From Piromyces finnis (Eukaryota; Neocallimastigomycota; Neocallimastigomycetes; Neocallimastigales; Neocallimastigaceae): a stretch of DNA of 64,000 bases. The DNA lies in NCBI GenBank assembly GCA_002104945.1, contig MCFH01000031.1, positions 237,501-301,500 on the forward strand, read 5' to 3'. Within the stretch, counting starts at the first letter, position 1. Each line of letters starts with the position of its first letter. The notes beneath the pieces are model-generated. The model saw only the letters and a list, made by a program, of their open reading frames with translations. It was not told the DNA's origin and did no database searches. A program made the position numbers and the translations under genes. Of this stretch, positions 50,888-64,000 are shown one piece after another.

Positions 50888-52078
50888 ATTGTTTTAATAA
50901 CAGTATAATAAAATTTTTGTATTATTATTATTGTGTGAATGAATAAAAAAAAAAAAATAAAGTTTATATGTAATTATTTTAAAAGTTTCTACATGATTGG
51001 TTATAAATCAATATATCAAAATATTTAAAATATTTTGATATTATTAATTAATTTTTTTAAAAAAAAATATAAGTATTTTTTGACAGAAATGATTAATTAA
51101 TAAAACTTTTTGTTATATGTTCTTTTCAAAAAAAAAAAAAAAAAGAAAAAAAAATTAAAATAAAATTAAAAAAGCATTATGTATTTATTTTACATTTATT
51201 CTTCATACATATTGTTTGTTTATTTACATAATTTTTAATCTTTTTCAAAGTATTATCATTTAAATTAAATATAGGCATTGAGGTATTAAATTAATTACTA
51301 AAATATATATACATACACCAGCAATTTCATTTTATTAAAAAATTTAAGTATTTTTTAATATTAAATACTAAAATTTTATTATATTATTTATATTATTTAT
51401 TATATAGAAAAGATGAAATAATGAAAACTTGAAATCAAATTTGAATTGTTTATTTTTTATTTTTTTTTTTTAATTATATTATTTAAAAGATTGGCACTTA
51501 TAAATTAATAATTTTAAACTTAGATAGCATATAAAGTTGAAATATAATAAAATTTAAATTTTTTATATTTTAAAAAAAAAAGAACATATATAATTATAGT
51601 ATACTTTTAGTATTATATAATAAATATATTAATAATATTTATAATTAAAATTTTAATTATTAGATTATATTAATCCACAATCATAAAATCATTTATATTT
51701 ATAAAATAATACTTTATATTCATTGATATAAAATATTGAATATAGTTTAAAAATAAAGTAAGGTAATTAGTTTTTTTTTTAAAAAAAAATAATAATAAGA
51801 ACCATTATAGAGATTATTCAATGTATATATTATAACTTCATAAATGCAAAAATGAAATGATTATATGAAATGTTAAAAATAATTATTTCCTAAATTATTA
51901 CCATTATACATATAGTGTAATAATATTATATTACAAATTTTGTTCTTATTTTAATATATATTATCAAAATATAAATATATATATAAATATATATTAGAGT
52001 TTAATAATAATTTGAAATTATTCATTAAAGTCAACCAAAAGAGAATTAAAAAAGTATATACTTTGTATTTTAATCAAA
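50888..52078. other. Divergent intergenic region between MTAP and PH-domain gene
   Basis: A+T rich; presumably contains both promoters. No gene is seen. A run of A at 51129-51144 and AT-rich palindromic patches are the only visible features. Confidence 0.5.
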
Positions 52079-54096
52079 ATGAATCATAATATTTACGATA
52101 ATATAAAACCTATTACATCTACGGATATAGTATATTTAATCGATGTACTAAAGAAAACAGTAAAAGAAGGAAATGGTATTATAAAATTTTTTAACTCGAT
52201 AGCAAATTTAGAAACAGAATCTCCTGTTAACTATGAATATTTTAAAAAAATGCAATCACCTTCTCAAACTCCAACTACTATAACAACCATATTTTCAACG
52301 TCACCTATAAAAACAAGAAAAGGAAGTTCTGGCTTATATTCATCTGTTGATAATCCAACAACAAAATTCAATAATACAAAAGTATTAATATTTGTTAAAT
52401 ATTCATTATTAAAGAAATTTCAAGAATTACTAAAATATATAAGTCAAATAAATGATAAATGTAATTATAATATAAGTGATATTATTGAATCTTGTTTGCG
52501 TTGCGTTATTTTAGTAGTATCGATGAGTATTGTATGAAAAAAAACTTTTTATGTATTTTAAAATTTCGACTTTGTTGTGATCATACTATTAAAAAATTTA
52601 AATTTTAACAATATATATTTATAATTTAAATACTGAAAAAAATATTTATATATAAAATAAATACAAAAAAAAAAAAAAAAAAAATGTAGATAATAGAGGA
52701 TAGATTAGCGAGTAAAGAAGAAGCTGTTAATGGGAAAGCAAAAATTACTATCAAAGGAAAAAAATATATTATGGACATTATTTTTAGAGTTCGTTTATAC
52801 TTGATAAATTTGCTAAATGATTTAAAATTTGTCGTAGCAGATGAAATATTGATGAAATATAATGTAATTTTTTTTTTTAAATTATATATTTAACTCAAAT
52901 ATAAATATAAAAAATAACAATATATATTATTTTTATTATTATGAAGTCAAATGTGTCTTTTCCAGATATAAAAACATTGCAAAGTAAAAAACAAAAAAAT
53001 TCAAAGAGATTGACAGAGATAACCAATTTAGTAGAAAATGAACTAAAAAATTATCCATCATATAAAAATATTGATGATAGAGTAATGAAAGGAATTTTAC
53101 AAAAGAAGAAAGAAAATGAAAAGTTTATGTCAGGATATAAAAAAAAATATTTTGTGTTAACACATAAAGCCCTTATGTATTCTGATAAAGAAATGTCTTC
53201 TGTAAATATTTTATTTTTATAATTAAATTTTTTATAATATAAATAAGCATAAATCATAAATCCAACAACAACAACATCAATAAAAAAAAAACTCATTAAT
53301 ATTTAAAAATTAAAAATTAAAAATTGTATATAAATTAAATAGAATTCAACAATTGGAAAATTTTTGATGTTTTGTGACTATGATGGTATTAAGCATGTAT
53401 CAGAAGAAGAAGTAAAGAAGAAATTTTGTATTAGACTATTTTCTCATCGAGATCCTAAACAATCCATATTACTAGCAGCGAGTGATGAGCTTGAGGAAAC
53501 ATTATGGGTATATAATTTAAATATAAAATATTTATTTAAAATAAGAACTTAAATTATTAATTATTATTAACAATATATGAAATATTTTTTTTTAATAATA
53601 AATAATAAAAATTGAATAGTTTTATCAAATTAGAGATAAAATGTATATTAATAGTAGTTATTTTACAAAAGAAGAGGAAGATATTGAAGAAGATATTCAA
53701 GATGAGAGTGAACAATATAAGAATTTAACAAATGATGAACTAAATGAGCTAGTAAGATTAATTAATGTTGAAGAAAAAGTAAAAACAAATTTTGTAAAAT
53801 ATATTTTTATAAGTAAAATGGATGAAATTGTAAAAAAATTATCAAACAATGAAAATCAAGAATATAACATAGGTGATAAATTGGAAGGTAATATTTATTA
53901 TTATTATCTTTTTTATTATATTATATGAATTTTTTATTTCTAACTAATATCAATATTATTAATATTATTAATTTATTTAGAAGATGAAAAGAAGACTGTA
54001 TTAAAATTAGAAAAATTAAGAAATGACAATATGGATTTATTTTTATCTATAACAACGGATAGAAAACAGGAAGACTTTATGCTATTTCTAGTATAA
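52079..54096 (+). CDS. PH-domain protein
   Basis: Six exons, 52079-52531, 52690-52863, 52947-53201, 53343-53507, 53620-53887 and 53981-54096, join in phase to 476 residues. Residues 1-250 are mostly predicted helical (DIVYLIDVLKKTVKEGNGI; VKYSLLKKFQELLKYISQI) and not assignable. Residues about 255-357 form a PH domain: basic entry KGILQKKKENEKFMSGYKKKYFVL (residue positions about 255-278), strands MFCDYDGIKHV and KFCIRLFSHRD, and the invariant Trp in the last helix (LEETLWFYQIRDKM). The basic first loop is the region that contacts phosphoinositides in many PH domains. The rest is acidic and helical (EEEDIEEDIQDESEQ). Likely a peripheral membrane or signalling adaptor; no catalytic domain is seen. 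The exon 3 acceptor (AAG at 52946) is chosen because the more obvious CAG downstream gives a stop. Confidence 0.75.
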
Positions 54097-55326
<1,230 letters not shown>

Positions 55327-58300
55327 ATGTCAGGAGTTAGTTTAATAAATACAAATGAATCTTTTATTCCAATGGAATTAAGCAATATAGAGGATTTTGA
55401 TATTCCAAAAAAGAATATGAAGAAAAGTGGCTCCAAAGATAGCATATCATCTTTAAAAAAAAATAAAGTAAAGAAAGGTGGTAGTGAAAAGAAAAAAAGT
55501 CATATATATCAACATATAGATGATTCACTAGCATCAAATATAGAGAAATCATTAAATACTAAAAAAAATAATAACAAAAATAACAACAACAACAATGTAA
55601 GTACTACACAAAAAGTTATTAATTGCTTAGACAATTCAAATATATTTGAAATTCTTGAAGGAATCACTTCTTCATTAGAAAATATAACCAATAAAAACCC
55701 ATTAAGAAAATCATCATCTTCGCTTATTCAGCAAATATCATCTAATAAATTAAATAAAGAATTAGAAAAAAAGAATAATTCAACAAAAAAAAACAAAAAA
55801 CATTCTAAAAAGAATTCAGTAATTTCAACTAGTAGTCAAAATTTAGATGAAGATAATGTACTTACATCAAGCCATCATTCTATAGCTCCTTTAAGTAAAG
55901 ATAATTCAAGAATTTATTCAAATGAACTGGTTTCAAAAACTAACCCAAATAATAATGATGATAAAAGAAAAAGTAAAAAAAAATTCATTGCTATATTATA
56001 AAATATATATAAAAGAATTAAATAAATATTTAATAATATTCTAAATTTCTTATATACAATATTTATTAGTAAATAATGATGATGAAAATCGCTCAATCAT
56101 TAATATGCTAAAGAATAATTCAAGGGGAAATAGTTTCAGTAATTATTCTTTATCTTCATTGACTAAAGTAAATGATAACAATGTAATCACAGAAAAAAGC
56201 GAAAATAAAGAACTTGATACTGAAGTTAAAGAAGCTGAAAAGGAATTAATTGAACATGTATCGGATGATAATATCGAACCTAATGAAAATGTCGATAATG
56301 ATAATAAATTAAATAGTCTTAATGATTCAATTAATAGTTTATTAGATTCTGTAAATAATATAACCTCTCTTAGATCTTCTGATGAAAACTTGAATTCAAA
56401 AGGTTCATTATCTTTCTTAAATGACAGTAGTCAAAGTATTGATTTTATTACCTTTATGAATAATAAAGAAAAAGAAATAAACAAAAAAAGTGTAAAGAAA
56501 GATCAAAACCAATTAAAAGATGAAGAAAATATTAATCCATTCTTTTTACTTAATCCCGAACTTTTGGAGCCATCATTCAGTGAAGAATCCTTACCACAAA
56601 TCGAAAGTATCCATATTAGTGATAGTTTTATTAAAGAGAATGAAAAAGATGATTATATGGAAAAGGATAAAAAGATTAATAAAAATAATGATTTAAAAAC
56701 GAAAGTTGATAATACCAAAAAAGAAAATTTAATAAACGAAACTCAAACAGAAAAGAAAGATGAAGTTGATGAAACAGAAGTAACAGATATTACTGACTCT
56801 TGTATATCTTCCTTTAAAAAATTAGGTAATTAAAAAAAGTTTGGATATATAATTAAATTAATATTAAAAAATTTTTTTATTTTATATATATTAAACTTTT
56901 TAATGGTATAAAAACATGTACTAAATTTAAATTAAAATAATTTTTAACATATTTTTTATTAACTTTAAATCATAATAACTTTAACTTTATTTTTTTTTTT
57001 TATTTTTTTTTTCCACATATTTTTAATTTATAAAATTTAAAATAATATTAAATACTGAAACAATATATATAAATATTACAGATATTGATATTCCAAATAT
57101 TGACGATAATAATTCATTATTAGAGTTAGCCTTTTTTAAACCTAAAAAGGCCAATGATAAAAAGGAAAATACAGAAGATACTGAAATAAGTAATGTATCA
57201 GTATTACCGGATAAAAAAGGAAAATATTTTGAAAATATTAATATTCCATTAGATAAAGAAATTAAAAGAAACGGTGTTAACATGACATATTTACATAAAA
57301 AGGAAAAACCAATTATTTCCGAAAGAGCTCATAGCTTTAATGATGCTAATAAAGCAAAGGAAATGAATAAAGACGAATTAAATCTTTATAAACAATATTA
57401 TTTGAACTTAAAAAATGATCCTTCAAGATATCATAATGATAATGCAAAGGAAGATTTAAATGAAAGTTTTCAACCAAAAACTCAAATGAATACTAGAGAT
57501 ATACCAACATATCCAGAAAGATATGGCAAAAAAAGTAGAAAATCACATCATACAAGTAACGATAGACGAAATAAACATAGCAAACAAGTTAAAGTGATAT
57601 CACCTAATGTTACTCCTAATGTAACTGAAATTGAAGAAAGACCTTCAAATAATAAAAAAATTAAGATTAATAATGAAGATGATAAAGATCAATCTGAAAT
57701 TAGCTCAACTACCACCACTTCATATGATTCATATCAAGATGAGAATGAAAAAGCAAAACATTTAAAAAGAAAAGAAAATGTATCAATATTTGATTCCTTA
57801 AAGATTTTATCTGACAGCGAATCTTTAATTAATTTAAAGGTTGGCAATAAAAAACCAAAAGAAAAGTCAAAAGATAAAATTGAAGGTAATGTTAGTACTA
57901 AAAATAGAAACTTTATTTTTACAAATGATGACGAAACATCTTTCTTTGATAAGCCTAAAGAAAAAATAACTATTAAAAGAGAATTAGAAACTAGTACCAA
58001 TAGCCTTGATTTAATTAATAATTCTAATATTAAATATAAATTCGGGTTATTTAATAATAATAACAATAATATAAATAATAATGAAAATGGTAATGATAAA
58101 AACAGTATAATCATTAATAATAACCAAGAAGCTAAAAATAATGAAAATGTTGAAAGTGTAGCTAGTTTGTTTAAAAGTAAAGAAAACTCATTAGATTCAT
58201 TAATTAACTCTAATCAAAATAATCAAAAAGAATCAATAAATACTGATGACCCAGGAATATTTAAATATGGAATGGATATGAGAGATGTAAAAAATGTGAG

Positions 58301-60685
58301 TTAAGAAATAAACAAAATATATATTAATATCATTATAATATTACTAATGATATATTAAATATTTCATAATAATAGGATATTAAAGATATATTAAATACTA
58401 ATTATAAATTAGATAAAGGGTAAATAATATGAAGCAAAATTAATATTATCTATAATAAATGCTAATTGAACATAATTTTTATTTTTTATTTATATTATTT
58501 AGAACTTTTGGAACTATTTATATTGGTTATTTAAATAATGTGAAACAACCAATTGCTGTCAAAGAACTCAAATTTATAGAACCAGTAGATAAAAAAACAA
58601 TTTTACATGAAGTTTCCAAAATTAAGAAATGGGAACATCCAAATCTTGTTAAATATCATGGTAAATATTATATTATTGATATATTCATAAAAAGTTATAT
58701 ATTTTTTAACAACAACAATAACTTTATAATTTTAATAAATTAGGGTGCCTTGTCAAAAGAAATATTGTTTGGGTAAAAATATAAAATTTTTTACATGTAT
58801 ATAATAATTATAATAATATAGCCTACTCTTAAAATTCTAATCCAATCAATCAATATTATATACATAGTTAATGATGAATTATTCATCTGAGTTTTCATTA
58901 TTAAAATTAATGAATTTAATTGGTGAGACTTTTACTGAAATAGAAACTAAAGCTGTAATGGCTACCCTTGTAAGTGCCTTTTCATTCCTTCATTCAAAAA
59001 ATATTGTTCACAGGTAATTATATTATAATTAAATATTAAATATTAATAAATTTAAATATAAAAAAAAATATAACAAACTTTTTAAATTAATATTATCTAT
59101 TATTTTTTCTATTTTTCTAAATAAAGAAATATTAAGTGTTCTAATATATTCGTATCAAGTGATGGTGTTTTAAAAATTGGTAACTATTCAAAAAGGATTA
59201 TATCTTAAAAAAAAATAATCAATTAAACATTAAATATATATTTTAAAAATGTAGGTGATTTTGTTTTATCCGAGCACATATCTAAAGCTTCAGGTAATAA
59301 GAGCTCACCAATAGCAATACCATATTGGACAGGTTAGTAATAAATAATATTTTGGTTTTTTTTTATACTTGTAATATATTAAATAAAATATATTATATAT
59401 TATTATTATTAATATATTTCTATATAATTAGCACCAGAAATTTTGAGAGGAAGTTTATACACCAATAAAGTATGTTATATTTAAAAATACTTATTTAATT
59501 TATATTATAATTTTATATATTAAACAATTGTATAATTTCAATACTCTAGGTTGATGTTTGGAGTATGGGTATTACTGCAATTGAAATGATAGAAGGTTTA
59601 CCACCATATGCAGATATTCATCCAGTATATATATAATTTTAAATATTTTAAATATAATTTCAATTAACCAAGACCAGAAAATAATTAAAATTAATTCTTA
59701 TTTCTTAATTAATAATAGATGAAGGCTGTATATCGCATTAATTTACTTAAACCATCAACTTTAAAGCATCCAGAGGACTATTCAGAATATTTATCTTCAT
59801 TTATTAAAGAATGCTTAATAAAGGAAGTTGAAAAACGTCCTAGCATGAAAAGATTGAAGAATCATTGGTTTGTTTCTGATTTCATTGATAATCAAGAAAC
59901 AATTGTACAAATATTCAGAAAGAAAATTTTTAAATATAAAGATATTCTAGATACTGTACAGAAGGAAAATAATAATAATATGAAAAAGCTCCAACAACAA
60001 TGTTTAGAAAATAACAAATTCTTTGTATGTATTTTATTGTATTTAGTTTTAGATAAATAATTTTATGTTGCTAATAAAAAATAATATCATTAAATTATAG
60101 ATAAATAAAGAAAAAAATAAAGAAGATAAAGAAAAGAAAGAAATTTATTGCTATTCTAAACCAAAGAATAGCAATAGAAAAAATCTTAGTGGAAAATATA
60201 CCAATAACTTTAAACCACAAAATGCTAATCAAATAAATTATATGAAATATGTTAATGATGTTCAACAAAAAACATATCAAATGTATCAACAAGTTAATCC
60301 ATCAATAAAGAGAAATCTTAAATTACTTTATGAAAAATTTGTATATGTTACTAAATTCCTTGGAAAAACAGGATTGAAAATTGCAGTTATATCATTAAAA
60401 ATATTTGCTAAATGTCTTGTTATGTTAGTTAATTTAGTTCAAAAAGGCAAAAACTTTACCGAAAACAAATTAAATATTTACCAATGGCTCTGTGAAAATA
60501 TTGGTCTTCCAATTTAGTAAGTTTTTATTTTTTAAATTAATAAGTATTAATATTATTAACAATATTATTAACAATAGCTAATATATAAATTATTATTTTA
60601 ATTATATAGTCAATTAATGTATTTCACTATATTTAATTCTGTTTTAAAATATGCAAAAACTAACTCAAGTTTTAATTTTGATTAA
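55327..60685 (+). CDS. STE20-like kinase homologue with degenerate catalytic motifs
   Basis: Fourteen exons join in phase to 1344 residues: 55327-55972, 56070-56825, 57082-58295, 58376-58419, 58503-58660, 58744-58772, 58868-59013, 59127-59179, 59255-59332, 59432-59469, 59550-59624, 59719-60024, 60101-60516, 60610-60685. Residues 1-870 are disordered, Asn/Lys/Ser/Glu-rich. The kinase fold (about 880-1180) keeps the glycine loop KGTFGTIY, the ATP-binding Lys in IAVKEL (907), the helix C Glu, APE, DVWSMGITAIEM and a KRPSM Arg. The catalytic loop is IVHRNIKCSN, with Asp replaced by Asn at 999, and DFG is DFV (1017-1019). Loss of the catalytic base predicts little or no phosphotransfer, although ATP binding looks possible. 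The last 160 residues hold a hydrophobic stretch (KIAVISLKIFAKCLVMLVNL) that could sit in or on a membrane. No CRIB or PH domain is seen. The fold resembles STE20/GCK kinases; exact subfamily unknown. Confidence 0.82.
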
Positions 60686-62372
60686 TTAATCAAGTATTAA
60701 CAAAAATATAGAGTAAATTTTTATCTACATTATTATTCATATAATATAAAAGACAAATTAAAAAAACAAAAATAACAGCAAATATTTTAAATAAACTATA
60801 AAATTTTATTGTTTTACTTTTTTTTTTTTATTTTTTTTAATAATATATTTATTATAAATGAATATAAATTATAACAATTTGTAATTTTGATTAAAATTTT
60901 GGTAAATATGATAAGGAGTATTTTTATAAAAAGACCTATCATATTATTTCAATTTTATAATTAAAAAATTACTTTTAAAGAATTTTAAAAGTAAAGAAAA
61001 ATTAATAAAAATGTTTAAAAAAAAACTTTAGCAAAAGTTATATTTATTCATTATGTAATTTTATGAAGCTTTTTTTTTTTTTTTGTTAATATAGAAGATG
61101 CTTATGATAATTAAAATATTCAAATATTATTCTGAGCTTTTTACATATTCAGTAGTTAATAATTCCATAAATAAAAATTATTTAGAATTGTTTTTCCTTA
61201 TTTAATAATTAAAACGCAATTCCTTTTTTTTTTTTTTTTTTAGGTCATTTCCTTGTGTAAATCATATTTCAATATGAATTATTATTAAAAACTATATTTG
61301 CTTTTTTTTTTTTTTTTTTTAAAATAACTATTATTTAAATAAATGGAAAATACAATGAAAATATAAAAGTTCATTATTTGATTCGATTTATTTTTAAAAA
61401 TTTACTTTGCACTAATATTTGATTATTTTTAAATTAATATTATAATCTAAATTATTAATAATATTATTAAGTAATTAAAGTTATTAAAGAAGAAAAGAAA
61501 ATAATATTAAAAAAAAAAAAAAACAAAATTTAAATTAATAATAATAAATAAGCTTTTTTTCTGTATACTATGATAATATTAAATTTTCATTTAATTCATT
61601 TAGAAATTCTAAAATTTTTTTTGTATAAGTTTTAATAATAAATATTAATTAAAAATAAACATTTTTTAAATAATAGCCATATTTATCTATATAAGAGGCT
61701 TCTTCTTTTATTATTGCGGTCTAATTTCATAAATATGTTATTAATACATTAACAATACTATAATTCATATGTCTTTTGATATTGATTAAAGTTTGAAAAA
61801 ATATTGTATTTAAAATATTTATATAAAAATATAAAACTCAATAAAATATAATATATATTAATTTATTATTGAAGTTTTTTTTTTTTGATTAAAAAATCAA
61901 TTAAAACTAATGCAATTATTGGTTATTATTAATATTATTATAATTTATTTGTATATTATTAATATATATAAAACAATCTTAAATTTAAGTTCGTTTATTT
62001 AAAATTAAATATTAATTAAATTATTACATTAATGTTTCACAAATTAACATGTATGAATATATTAATTTAAATATAAATGAAGTAAATTTGTTTAATTATA
62101 TTATTGGGAATCCAATTTATTATAATTATTATATTCAATTAAAATATTACATTTTACAATATATTACTATTTTATGGTATTATTATAGATCAAACTAAGC
62201 ACAAAACATTATTTATATAGTTAAGAATTCCCTCTTTTTTTTTTTTTTTTTTTCTTTTCTTTTCTATTTTATTTTATTTTATTTTATTTTATTTTATTTA
62301 TTATCCTTTGTTCTATAAATATAATATTTTAAAATATAAAATATAAAGAAAAACTCTTCCAAAAAAATATTA

Positions 62373-62431
<59 letters not shown>

Positions 62432-62496
62432 AAAAATAAATATAAATAAAAATTATAAAAATTAAAATAATAGAAAATATTAAAATAAATTAAAAA
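60686..62496. other. Intergenic region upstream of the CotH gene
   Basis: 1.8 kb, very A+T rich with several T runs (61071-61084, 61223-61242, 61301-61320, 62233-62253), an ATTTT-type pentamer tract (62264-62298) and an AAAT microsatellite (62373-62432). No gene is seen. Confidence 0.5.
62373..62432. repeat. AAAT tetranucleotide microsatellite
   Basis: About 15 AAAT units ending 65 bp before the CotH start codon, so in its promoter or 5' UTR. Confidence 0.9.
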
Positions 62497-64000
62497 ATGA
62501 AGTATAGTAAAATAGCTAATTTATTATTAGTATGCAGTTCTTCTTTGGCAGCTCAAGTCACTTATAATTGTATTGCCTTTCCAAATGAATTTGGAGGGCA
62601 ATCAGTTGGTTTAGTATTAAATGGTAATATTATTCCAATGACTTCAAACATTCAAGGTAAATGGAACGTTCAAGCAGATATGCCAACAAAGGATTTCCAC
62701 TTCGCTATTCTTTCTAGCGCAAATCAAATAATAAAGAGTGAAGAACTTAGTAGAGAATGGGATTCAAAAGATGATAAATCTGATAATTACATTTTTGGAA
62801 AGTTAAATAACAATATTAAGAACGAAGAAATTGCAAAGGTTCCAAGAGCTTATCCACAATTATCAAATGAAAAGGAATTTTCAAAACTTTTCCAGGAAGG
62901 TCAAGTTAAAGTTATTAATATAGTTGCTGATCAAGCTGTATTGAATAATTTACATCAAAGTACAAAATTAGCTAAAGTTGGTGCTAATAGTGATACCACT
63001 GTTGAAATGTACTTAATGGGGTAAGTATAATTTTAATAAAGAATTAAAATATTTATTTTTATTAAAAATTAATTTAAATATTTAATAAAAAAACTTATTA
63101 TAGTGATGATTCAGTTAAACATTTCACAAATGTTACTTTATCATTTTCCGGTATGGGTTCCAGAGGTTTCGCTAAACGTCCATACAAAATAAAGCTTTCC
63201 GATGGTCCTAATGATACTAAGGATAACAAATCAGTAAATGGTAGAAATTCATTTAAATTAAGAAATCTTGCATATGATTGTTCATATGTTAGACAAAAAA
63301 TTGTTACTGATGTTGGTCATGCAATTGGTGTTATTTTACCCCAAGTTAGTTTTGCTCGTTTATATATGAATGGTGAACCATATGGTTTGTGAGTATAAAT
63401 ATATATTTGAATATAAGGTGTTAATATTATATTTATTTAAATTAATTTATTTTTTTATGAATTTTAAAAATATAAAGATATGAACTTACCGATAACCCAA
63501 AAAAGAATTGGATTAAGAAGATTATTCATGAAAACTCACTTAAAGAAAATGAGAAGGTTGGCTCATTATACAAGGGTGTTTCTTATTCCGATGAAGTATT
63601 CGTTCCAGCTTCATTAAATGTTGAAAATGATAATAAATGGTATGAAATTTTATATGAATGTGAAAATGAAGTTGAAGGACAAATTCCATACACAGACATC
63701 AAGAAATTTATTAATTGGGTTAGTACAATAAATAATAATACATCTATTGATGAAATTAATAAGAACTTTGAAGTCGATTTATTCCTTAAATATATGGTTA
63801 TTGAATATCTTATTGGTCATTGGGATGGTTACTGGGTTGGTGGTAATAACTTCTATCTTTATAAGAATCCAATCACTGGCAAATATTTGTTTATGTCATT
63901 TGATTTCGATCTTACATTGGGTATGTGGGATCCATATCCAGCTGAAACTTTCTATACTAATTGGAAATCAAAAAAGAGTACAATTTCACCTGCTTTAATT
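62497..64000 (+). CDS. Secreted CotH-family protein (partial, runs off the window)
   Basis: CotH proteins are secreted or surface proteins with an atypical kinase fold; bacterial CotH phosphorylates spore-coat proteins. Exons 62497-63020, 63104-63388 and 63478 to beyond 64000 give the first 444 residues. A signal peptide is clear (MKYSKIANLLLVCSSSLAAQ, cut near residue 19). The CotH region starts near residue 130. It shows SFSGMGSRGFAKRPYKIKL, SFKLRNLAYDCSYVRQKI, the FARLYMNGEPYGLYELTD segment, GHWDGYWVGGNNFYLY and the Asp-containing SFDFDLTLGMWD motif that corresponds to the metal-binding site. In gut fungi this family is large and often carries dockerin modules for the cellulosome; the part that would show a dockerin lies outside the window. 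Substrate unknown. Confidence 0.92.

Overview
The window reads as nuclear DNA of an anaerobic gut fungus (Neocallimastigomycota), although the sequence alone cannot name the genus. Intergenic DNA and introns are extremely A+T rich, with long A/T homopolymers and AAAT/AAT microsatellites. Exons are clearly richer in G+C. Most introns are short, about 100 bp, with GTAAGT/GTATGT-like donors and TAG/AAG acceptors. Proteins carry long Asn/Lys/Ser-rich disordered regions. The right edge holds a secreted CotH-family protein, a family abundant in these fungi. I saw no tRNA, rRNA, CRISPR array or prokaryotic feature.

Layout, left to right. (1) 0.4-5.5 kb, plus strand: U1 snRNP 70K (SNRNP70), then a long-tailed protein kinase homologue whose catalytic HRD and DFG motifs are both destroyed. 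(2) 6.0-14.5 kb, minus strand: one very intron-rich gene for separase, with catalytic His and Cys motifs intact. (3) 15.1-17.4 kb, minus: HIS7, the bifunctional imidazole glycerol phosphate synthase. (4) 19.4-20.3 kb, plus: a small PAN/apple-like single-pass membrane protein. (5) 20.5-28.7 kb, minus: a nest of three copies of one APE-type non-LTR retrotransposon. A full-length copy with an intact 1507-residue ORF sits inside an older truncated copy, bounded by a 28-bp target-site duplication. A third truncated copy abuts the tail of the second. (6) 29.3-30.8 kb, minus: CPA1, the carbamoyl-phosphate synthase small subunit. (7) 30.8-36.5 kb: a 5.7-kb A+T-rich stretch in which I find no gene. (8) 36.5-40.9 kb, plus: a 1345-residue unknown protein with acidic internal repeats and a C-terminal membrane helix. 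(9) 41.5-50.9 kb, minus: HAS1/DDX18 helicase, an F-box/LRR protein, a BAP31-like ER protein and methylthioadenosine phosphorylase. (10) 52.1-60.7 kb, plus: a PH-domain protein and a second STE-type kinase homologue with HRN and DFV in place of HRD and DFG. (11) 62.5-64 kb, plus: the start of a secreted CotH-family gene cut by the window edge.

Most recognised genes are single-copy housekeeping functions: splicing, sister-chromatid separation, ribosome biogenesis, histidine and arginine synthesis, methionine salvage and ER membrane traffic. They are not organised as a pathway cluster. The least explained parts are the two degenerate kinases, the repeat/membrane protein with two competing splice acceptors, the nested retrotransposon, a G+C-elevated structured island near 18.3 kb that could be a Pol III RNA, and a lone exon-like block near 49.1 kb. 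Gene models were built by hand from splice signals. For every multi-exon gene except separase the phases were checked exon by exon and close on a stop codon; the CotH model was checked up to the window edge.
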